From Macquaria australasica (lineage: Eukaryota; Chordata; Actinopteri; Centrarchiformes; Percichthyidae), in the NCBI GenBank assembly GCA_005408345.1, contig SEMN01000063.1:1-64000 (forward strand): a DNA stretch of 64,000 nt, written 5' to 3'. Position 1 is the stretch's first letter, and each line of letters opens with the position of its first letter. A model generated the notes under the pieces. The model did not search any database. It had not been told where the DNA came from and worked only from the letters and a program-made list of their open reading frames with translations. The position numbers and the translations under genes are program-made. Positions 55,758-64,000 of this stretch are shown piece after piece.

Positions 55758-56046
55758 GTAAGACAGCCTGCAACAAAACATCTCACAGAGCACAATTCAC
55801 AGCTTGTTTGCAGTATGTGAGTAAGAAATAATGACCAGTAATGTACTTTTAAACCTTTTATTTGATGCTAGTGAACAAAGTATTCTCTTTTTAGAAAGTG
55901 AAAAAGAGCTCATGGTGGAAGTCTGTGCTAAAAAACACAAGCGTCGTCTATGTTCTTCTGTAAAGGTTCTGCAGCAATAAAACATTTGGCTCTACGCCCA
56001 GATTATTACTCTCACAGCGAGTTCTTATCAGCTCTGTGAAACACTG

Positions 56047-56098
56047 AGTTCACAGTCAGAAGCTTACTTTGGAGCTGGAACTAAACTCACCGTTTTAG
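56047..56098 (+). CDS. TRB J16B with broken heptamer
   Basis: SSQSEAYFGAGTKLTVL frame is intact. A 2 bp deletion relative to J16A turns ACACTGTGAGTTC into ACACTGAGTTC, so the J no longer abuts the essential GTG. An alternative CTCTGTG 56032-56038 exists upstream. Probably poorly recombined. Confidence 0.85.
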
Positions 56099-56390
56099 GT
56101 AAGACAATTACAAAAACTAACAAACTAATATAATTTTCCATAGGATAGATTGGCAAACTAGTTGGTAACTACCAGGTTAGAGTTGAGGGTTGTTTTTAAT
56201 CTCATGCTCTTAAATGGACCTTTTGTTTAATGATGTTGGTAACAAATTTAATTTGGCATCAATATGTATTGATTCTACATTTCTGTGTGCAAAAAGGTTT
56301 TTAGTTCATCTGAAAAAAGGGCACAAAGACAGTTTACAGCTTTCAGTGCTGAAAGGTTGAGCAGTTTTTCTGTAGCCTTGAATCAGTGTG

Positions 56391-56442
56391 AACAACTACG
56401 ACCCTGCTTACTTTGGCAGTGGCACCAGACTGACAGTGTTAG
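56391..56442 (+). CDS. TRB J17B
   Basis: NNYDPAYFGSGTRLTVL. Heptamer CAGTGTG 56384-56390. Confidence 0.92.
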
Positions 56443-56937
56443 GTAAGAAAATTATAAAAAAAATCATACACATTAATGTTTGTCTTGTGACCTTCTCTAA
56501 ACTTCAATCTGAGAATTACTGTTGAGTTTAGGGTCATAAAAAACTGTCTTGTTCAGTGATTTCCTCGAGCAGCACTTTGTTGTTGTGTTTGCAGCCAAAT
56601 CTGCAAAAGAAAACGCAAAAATGTATAAATTAAGACAAAGCTTAAAGCATTATTTTCAAGCTGTAAAAAGTAGCATTCAGAGGGCGTCATTAAAATATTT
56701 ATGTTTGCCAACATTTTCTCAGTTGCTAAACAGATGGTAAAATTTTGTATTTCCTTCCTTGCATCAAAAAATGAAGGAAAAAGTCTATTTAATTTACATT
56801 AATGAGTCTAAGTGGTATCCATGTGATATAGTGATTGTACTACTGGTTTGTAAAAATCTCACAAATGCAGTAAAGAAACAAGTTAATTCAGCTGTTGTAG
56901 ATCTTTGTCAGTTTTTTACAAGTGAGTCAGTGGTGTC

Positions 56938-56990
56938 CTCAGGCAGTTATCCTGCTTATTTTGGAGAGGGAACCAGGCTAACAGTTCTTG
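56938..56990 (+). CDS. TRB J18B with altered heptamer
   Basis: SGSYPAYFGEGTRLTVL. The likely heptamer TGGTGTG of J18A is TGGTGTC here (56931-56937), losing the J-side G. AGTGGTG (56929-56935) could serve instead, with a shorter spacer. Confidence 0.82.
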
Positions 56991-57275
56991 GTAAGTTTTA
57001 TTGATCACTGCGATAAAACCAAACATTTATCTGAAAGAAATTACATTTGATAATGACTCTCAGTGTGAGCTCTGGAATCTGTAATGATCATGTTGTATTT
57101 TGGTGTTTATGTTCACTGTGTAAAAGTTCTCCTGTGTCTTTTTGTACCCTGATGTTCATGTCTAAATTCTGGTATGAAGATGTCACATGTACATTAGAGT
57201 TAGGTATTGTGCACTGGTTTGCTGTAGATCTATAGGCAGCTTTCATTTAGTTATTTATGTCCTTTGTCCTTGCAG

Positions 57276-58258
57276 AGCCAAACCATGAAATTACCGAACC
57301 AACAGTGAAAGTGCTTCAACCTTCGCCTGAGGAGTGTCGAAACCAAAAAGACAACGAAAAGAAGAAGACCTTAGTTTGTGTGGCCAGTGGTTTCTACCCA
57401 GACCATGTCAGTGTGTCCTGGAAGATCAAGGAGGGCAGTGTCACCAAAGGTGTGGCGACGGACAACGCTGCCCTGCGGGAAGACAAATATTACAAAATCA
57501 CCAGCAGGTTGAGGGTCTCTGCCCAAGATTGGTACACACCCAGCAATAAATTCACCTGCGTTGTCAACTTCTTCAATGGTGAAGAAACTATCATTCGTTC
57601 AGGATCAATTAATGGTATTGAAGGTAAGCTATGTTCATTTGGAACTCAGAAATGACCTAAACCTGATCTTTTTGTTATTGGAAATACATGTAAATGACCA
57701 TCTGTGATTGTCTTATCCATTTCTTAGCTAAAGCTACAGGAAATGTCATCTCAAGAGGTAAATATATCATTTTGTGGTTCTGTACACCTCAGTGCATCAA
57801 TTCTGCTATAATAATCATCACACAGAAAACAGTGTCCTACATATTAGAAATAAAATGCACTCATGGTAGTATTCATAAGCATATATGTGTAATATGAGTA
57901 GCTGCAAATATAAACCGTCTCCACAAAGAGCACTGGATGTTTCCTCTTTGAATGATGTCGCTCATGTAAATGTTTGAACTTTCTGCAGACAGATATTTGA
58001 AGGTCACACAGAATGCCAAACTCTCCTACGGTGTTTTTATCGTCAAGAGCTGCATCTACGGAGCCTTTGTAGCATTTTTGGTGTGGAAGCTTCAGGTTTG
58101 TTCTACACAATGTCGCATTTGACCCGTCTCCGTCGCTTATACTTGACATAAAAACAGACCTCATACATCTGAATATGTGAAGGAACATAACATAAAAAGA
58201 GCTCATGACATTATCTGTCTGTCTGTTGCAGGGTTCAGCTGGAAAGCAGAACAACTGA
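57276..58258 (+). CDS. TRBC: TCR beta constant gene C-B (4 exons)
   Basis: Exons 57276-57623 (Ig C1), 57734-57757 (linker ATGNVISR), 57989-58095 (connecting peptide and membrane segment) and 58232-58258 (GSAGKQNN, TGA). Same phases as C-A. Exon 1 lacks one codon (EPTVKV versus EPTEVKV) and has Asp to Gly (EGS), Thr to Lys (NKFTC), Ser to Asn (VVNFF), and FG loop GEETIIR versus GTHTIDR, so the C-A sequon is absent. The membrane segment has Ala to Val (FLVW). The exon 2 acceptor reads GCTAAAG instead of ACTACAG. All parts needed for a working chain are present. Confidence 0.96.
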
Positions 58259-58523
58259 GAGCTGAGCTGAGGCCTGAACAAATGAATTCCAGGAGATCAA
58301 TAGTGTTGGTTTCTGTAAATACAAGGTTGAAAACATTGAAATTATATTTCATTTATATTGCAGTGCATTTGCATTCATTATTACTGAATTAGACGATTAA
58401 ACAGTTCTGTGCATATTCTTCTACATCACAATCTTAAAGCTACTTTGGCATCACATTTACATAAATACTTAGAACAATTCGCTGTGTGTTTGTGGCTGTG
58501 AATCGCTTGTTCATTTTCTTCTC

Positions 58524-58529
58524 AATAAA
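58524..58529 (+). promoter_or_regulatory. Polyadenylation signal of C-B
   Basis: AATAAA about 265 bp after the stop. Confidence 0.75.
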
Positions 58530-59129
58530 AGTATTTCAGAGGATCTTGTCAATCATGTGAGGTTTCTTGTATGATTCTCATGACATCTACAGACAGTAAG
58601 ACTTTATTTACCTTCAGTATATAGATAGACAGATTACATTTGTCAGTTGGCCTAAATTGTTGCCAACAGTGATTACATATATGCAGTAACTATCCTCCCC
58701 CGGTGCTCTCACATCTCATCCTACACTGAACATCACTTTTTCCAGAGATAGTGTGAGGTATTTTTAGCTGCTCACTTATCTGCCTGGTTTCTGAGAAAAC
58801 AGCTATTTTTCACCTACATACAGTATGTTGGAACATCTCAGCTCAGAAAAACTTCACAAGCTGTCATTTGAGTCTTAACAAGTTTTTCCAGTGAGCAAAC
58901 AGAGGTGACCAACGTTTCTCAGTGACATTTGATTGATAAATTAAATTCCATTGACTAATCTGTATTTTAACATTAATTTGAAGAAATCATCAGACCTTAT
59001 TAAAGTGGGTTTATTTAAGTCACATCTAGTTTTTCCACTTTGAGAGCAGTGTATTACCTTTTACATTCTCTCTATGAATAAAGACTTATTCCTTTACTTC
59101 AAAACACTGTCAGTAGGAAAGTAAATGTG

Positions 59130-59370
59130 AGAGTGTGAGTTTACCACAGAACAACAGGAAATCAACGTTCTCATCTGTGTACAGAAGAAGGTCAAAGCTG
59201 TTGTTGGTGAGGGAGACAAACCGGGGCATGAAACCCTGCAGAGGAGCAGAGAGCGACAGCAGAGGAGAGGATGTGGTCACAGAGCAGCCTGCAGATCGTT
59301 CTCTGTGCTGAGAAATGACGAAGGTGCAACCTTCCACTTTACCACAACCTCCGACTCACAGAGCGCACCT
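59130..59370. promoter_or_regulatory. Candidate TCR beta enhancer (RUNX/ETS cluster), cassette B
   Basis: ACCACA 59143-59148 with ACAGGAAA 59154-59161; GGATGTGGT 59269-59277; ACCACA 59341-59346 after CTTCC. Same order and spacing as in cassette A. Confidence 0.5.
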
Positions 59371-59393
59371 GCATCTCTGCACCAACCACCCTG

Positions 59394-59417
59394 CACACAC
59401 ACACACACACACACACA
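59394..59417. repeat. CA microsatellite, cassette B copy
   Basis: About 12 CA units. Confidence 0.9.
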
Positions 59418-59599
59418 GACAGCACATCTCTGCAAACAGCTGGAAAAACTTCCATTTCTGTGTCAACTGAAGCTACAGAATGAAAATAAATGTGTTATAT
59501 TACATACAACAGCTGTTTACTGAGCAGAGACATTTGAATTGTTTTTATATTGCAGTAGAGAAGAAATGTAAAATCAATTTTGTTGCAGTCGCAGACTAA

Positions 59600-62446
59600 A
59601 GACAGCCATGTCCAGTAATGAATAATAAACAAAATAATAAAAAACTGAGGGTGTTTCATTGTAATCTCCTCTATAAGTCATTTTCATGTTAACAATAAGA
59701 CACAATATATGACTATGTTTGAAGCATATCATGGCCATTTACTAAATGTTTCTGTCTAAACTGTTGTCCATCAAAGATTGACTTTTATCAGTAAGACCTC
59801 AGTGGGACTCAAAATGAGGAAAAACACTTTTTACTTTCTCCATTTGTTTCCTTGAATAACATGTTTTTATTTAACTAACTCAAGTCAGATAAACAGGAAA
59901 CAACATCTGAGAGACCGCAACAGAAACATGGTGTGTCTGACATCTGTGAGCTAGATAATTATACCTCCTCCTGCAAACACTAATTTTTATTTATAAGTTT
60001 TGTAAGCTAAGAAAAAGCAAAAACACCAATCAATTTGAAGGCTATCACAGTATGGGTTCATAATAAAAGGTCATAGTAAATGCAAGGTGAAAATGACACG
60101 TCCCTTTTAATAAACCATATTTCAAGACGAGCAATTTGCAATCTGAGATACAGTAAACGCTCTCTAATAAATTTGACATTTTCATACTAGGATTTTGTGC
60201 TGGACCCAAACGAGACTTCTGAGCCGAACCAGAAGGCTCCAGGATGAAACCTCAGACCTGCTGCGACAAAAGCATCCAAACAGTACAGAGCCATCATGTT
60301 GAGAGAAGTGACAGCCACACTAAAGAGGTGTGTTTTCAGTTTCAATCTTCTAGTTTTATTTAAAACCATCATATCACAATTACGTTTATGGACAATATTC
60401 ATCAATACTGAAACAGATCGAAGCAAAAGATGCTGGGACATTTTACTTCTAAAGGAAGTATTTTATAGAAAAGGATATATAACCATCTTATAATAACAAT
60501 AACTAAAGTTGAACATAAACATATATAATCTCTATCTGTGACATTATTGGCACACCTAGTATATACATTATTAGTGGTTGTTCCAACACCTTAATCTCTT
60601 GACGATGGTTTTAGAGCAAGACCAAAAACTTGAAACAGCAAACCGAATATCACGTCATGTGTAGGACTCATATAAAGCCAACACAGGTTTTATCAAAATG
60701 TTTTTTATTATTAAATAAAAAAAAAAAATTATAAAATAAAAAAAGAAGCTCCTTGTATGTGTGAATAAGCAACAAGTACAACCGTGTACCAGTGAAATGC
60801 AATAACATGGATTAAAGAAAAGAGTAGTGGTTTAAACACAACAGCAGATATGGAGCAATGTCACAAGTGAAGGGTTTACTGGATTTACATGCGACATCCT
60901 TTTAATAACCCGAGTGGTAAATCATCATGATTCTCTAGAGAACAGAACAGGTTCAGTAGGTTCAAGGAGTAATAACTTACTTTAAAAGATGTGAGAGAGA
61001 AAAACTGATGTCTGATGCTGGCTTCATCACATTTAACAGACTTTACATGTTTACTCTAAAATCCCTTTAGCATCACACGATCATCATACCGTCATCATCA
61101 GTTCACACATAATTCACACTGAATGTTCCCGGGAGGAACTGAACCCCTCACGCTGTCAGTTTTATTAATATTCAGATATGTAGAAATATAGATGATGCTT
61201 CAAAATGTATGTTGGATAGATACATAATGCAACACACACAGAGTACATCAGCATTGGAGAGGAAACCCATTTAAAACTGAGCACTGAAGGAGCAACATGG
61301 AGTCTATGGCCGTTACTGATCTCTACTGGAGACTTTGTAGAACTCCTTCCCAGTTGAAGTCTATGGGAAATTATACTGGACACAGAATGCTGGTGATTTA
61401 TTATGGGTATGTTGTGGTACAGGAGGATGTGCAGTGGATAATGTCAATAATACCTCCTGTCTATCTGGATGGAGAATATTGAAAACGTTCCTACATTTTT
61501 ACCACTTCTGGGGCTCAGACTCAGTTTGTCAGGCTCAGCTCTTCACTGTGAAACACTGCTCATTTTTCATCAGTCTAAACTACACTACAACAATCTCTAT
61601 ACTTGGCTTAAGAGTGTTAGTATGTTGACGTGTAGGTTAACCACTATTGGATGTTAACAAGCTCACATTCACCATGTTAGCGTGCATTTATGTAATGTAT
61701 GTAAAGTGTATCGTGTGTTTAGCGTGAAGGCAAAGATGTGACTAAAAACTCACTTTGGACTCTGAGTTGCAGCTGGTCTCAGGCTGTGCAGGTGTAGACA
61801 CTGCTGTCCGACTATCAGGGCGCCATCTGCTGGATAAACCTGCAACACAGCAAACACTAAGAGCTATAATACAATCAAGGTACAAACGTGTGAACCCTGA
61901 TTTTAAGTACTTTGCCATAACATAAGAGTAGCATATGAATTTGATACCACTTCATAAGGCATCATTTATAACTGCATCCAGTCTACAGTTGCAAATATAA
62001 ATAAGATAATCAGCAGGTAAGGTATGTGATCAAATTGTCCATTGGAGGGATTTTCCTGATGAACTAGCTCAAAAGACAAATCATGCATTTTAAAGTTTCA
62101 CAATCATATGATACTCCCACGAACTGCTGCACTCATCTGAAGTTACTATCAGCCATTGTTTGTGTAAATTTCTGTGAAATGGAAAAATGACTTTTCACGG
62201 TCCAACTTCACAAAGCCTTTACTCACTGAATACACCAACGGTATTTTCCACACCAGCAGGGGGAGACATACTTCAACAAACTTGCATATCAACATAATGC
62301 TATTCCCTGATGATTAAGCCAGCTGTGATGTAGATAACCGACACCGCCCCTGTTCATTATACTGTAACAGATGACGTGCTCTCATCCACTGTCGCTGAAC
62401 TGACAGGACCTGAACAGAAAGCTGATAGTGTCACGTTGTCTTTAAC
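59600..62446. other. C-B to V15B intergenic DNA
   Basis: Collinear with 25243-28029. It lacks the cassette A transposon fragment and carries about 290 bp extra near 61690-61975 (containing GGGCGCCATCTGCTGG), which I do not recognise. No credible gene. Confidence 0.5.
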
Positions 62447-62887
62447 ATGATGTTAATGGTCTTCATATTTTGCTTCTTTTATCTGCCATGGATTATGGGT
62501 GAGAAAAAATATTCAAAAAAAGTAAGATGTTGCACAGTTAGTGGGATTAGTATCTAAAATGTTTGTTTTTTTCCCCCCACAGGTGCCTCTAATACTGACA
62601 GTGTTCTCCAAAGACCTCCTTTCATCATTAAGAGAACTGGTGAATCTGCTGAAAGTGGGATCTACTGTTCACACAGCATACCAAGCTATAATGTCATTCT
62701 CTGGTACAAACAAGACGAACACAAGGCTCTAAAGCTTCTGGGATATCTGACTGTAAATAGCGTAAAACTCGAGGATGATGTGAAAGGAAAAATCAGCTTT
62801 GACGGAGATGGCCGTAAACATTCAGGCCTCAACATTTCTGATCTTTCATTAAAAGACAGTGGTGTGTATTTCTGTGCTGCCAGTCAG
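62447..62887 (+). CDS. TRB variable gene V15B (3' of C-B)
   Basis: Leader 62447-62498 (ends WIM rather than WIK), V exon 62583-62887 after CCACAG. The RSS is CACAGTG 62888-62894, a 23 bp spacer and ACAAAAACC 62918-62926. Differs from V15A by Thr to Arg (VLQRPPF) and Val to Ala (ESAES). Intact. It lies downstream of both D-J-C sets seen, so it needs a further D-J-C to the right, or inversion, to be used. Confidence 0.93.
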
Positions 62888-62926
62888 CACAGTGCTGCAG
62901 ATTCCCCTCAAGTCAATACAAAAACC

Positions 62927-63588
62927 CTCCTTCATCTATCTGCAGACAGAAAACATGCTCAGGCTCCTGAACACCTGCAGCCTTGAAGATTTCATTCAAT
63001 TTTTTGACACAATTTTGACCCACTCTGAGGACAAAACTACTGACAACACACATTCTTTGTTACAGTCTGTGAAATTTAGATTGTTTAAGCTTTTGACACG
63101 TATTTAAATTCTACGATTATTGTTGACCTTAAACTTGTCAGGTTCAGGAATGATAAGAGGGGGCTGATAAAAGTCACAGACCTCAAAACTGCTGCTTTGA
63201 TACCTCCGTTTTAAGTTAACTAATGAAAAACATTCTTGTTACGTAAAAATTTCAAAATCAGACTTGATCACTTTTTTTTGCACTTTTAGTAATGTCAGTC
63301 TAGCTACATCACCAGTCTCGTCTTTATAAATTTCTTAACTTGGAACGTAACTAAATACTGTACATCACATGATGAAACCTGGTCTCTTCAGCTTGTCAGT
63401 GTTACTGATCAGATTTAAAGTTAACGTACTGTGATGTACTGTAGGGGGACCCCCAGTACCACTTATACTAACATCTATACTTTGTACAATACTGAAGACA
63501 GCAGCTAACACAATGCAGTGACACTCCCACCTGCAGTTCTTCATATCAACTGCATGAGACTCTGGTGGTTTCTGTCTGACAGAAGAAC
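62927..63588. other. V15B to V16B intergenic DNA
   Basis: Collinear with 28510-29172, keeping the orphan leader relic (near 63370) and the GTAGGGGGACC block (near 63441). No gene. Confidence 0.45.
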
Positions 63589-64000
63589 ATGGATATTATC
63601 ATCATTAAACGAGGCCTCCTCACATTGTCAGTCTTTTGCTGTGGACTACAGGTAATTTAGATCAAATCAACTGTGGACTTTATAAACGCAAGATTACATA
63701 AACTTATTTTCATGTTATTATTATTATGCTGTTATTATAATTGAGTCTCATTTTGATGTGATGTCAGAGGATATCAGCAGAATCCAACAACAAAAGTTCA
63801 CTATGGTATAATTTATTGTGATACACACACACAGGTCTAATTGCTGGTGATGATGTCTCCCAGGATGCCATACTGTGGAAAGACGAGGGTCAAGATGCAA
63901 CAATAAACTGCAGTCACACAAAGGATATTAGCCACTACCAGATGTACTGGTACAGGCAGCTGCCAGGAGAAACAATGAAACTAATAGTGTTCACATCAAC
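63589..64000 (+). pseudogene. V16B, leader frameshift, cut by window end
   Basis: Leader exon 63589-63651 and V exon from 63835, open to the window end with Cys in INCSHTK and QMYWYRQ. One G is missing in the leader (GTCTTTTGCTG versus GTCTTTGTGCTG in V16A). Splicing at the usual sites therefore gives CAG GTC TAA, a stop at the start of the V exon. CDR1 (DISHYQ) differs from V16A. The 3' half and RSS are outside the window. A base-calling error in the T run would restore it. Confidence 0.75.

Noticed and set aside
1..64000. Trypsinogen, MOXD2 or EPHB6 genes that often flank TRB
   Set aside because: No serine protease catalytic motifs or kinase motifs were seen in any frame.
1..64000. tRNA or rRNA genes
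   Set aside because: No cloverleaf-like or rRNA-like segment was noticed by eye on either strand.

Overview
This window is a teleost (percomorph-like) T-cell receptor beta (TRB) locus in germline configuration, read entirely on the + strand. The evidence is about 37 variable (V) segments with split leaders and 23-type recombination signals (RSS), two D segments, 33 J segments and two complete constant (C) genes whose exon order, phases, Ig C1 domain and lysine-bearing membrane segment fit C-beta. The AT-rich non-coding DNA, fish-type interspersed repeats and compact introns suggest a ray-finned fish; I cannot name the species.

Layout. The window holds two tandem V-D-J-C cassettes, each about 34.4-35.6 kb and both in the same orientation, plus the start of a third V group. 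Cassette A: V1A-V14A (531-15440), D-A (17536), 18 J (17941-22212), C-A (22495-23474), a candidate 3' enhancer (about 24.3-24.6 kb). A second V group, V15A-V19A (28030-32702), follows. Cassette B: V1B-V14B (34146-50905), D-B (53001), 15 J (53405-56990), C-B (57276-58258), a second candidate enhancer (about 59.1-59.4 kb), then V15B and V16B (cut by the window end). V15B and V16B repeat the order seen after C-A, so the array may continue to the right.

How it works. V segments carry a heptamer, a 22-24 bp spacer and a nonamer. Each D has a 12-RSS on its 5' side and a 23-RSS on its 3' side. J segments carry upstream heptamers with 12-type spacing where nonamers can be seen. This is the usual TRB arrangement for D-to-J then V-to-DJ joining by deletion. 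Because all segments point the same way, V1A-V14A can join cassette A or B, while V15A-V14B can only reach cassette B. Each D has a CRE/ETS motif (AGTGATGTCACTTCCTC) 235-255 bp upstream, and each C is followed by clustered RUNX/ETS motifs. Each cassette may therefore have its own promoter and enhancer.

The most notable points: the tandem cassette architecture; a V gene (V8) that lacks both canonical Ig cysteines yet keeps an open frame in both copies; an N-glycosylation sequon in the C-A FG loop that is missing in C-B; CDR-focused differences between duplicated V genes; J-cluster contraction and RSS damage in cassette B; and a hybrid V pseudogene (V5B). V/J/C names are local labels for this window, not official nomenclature.
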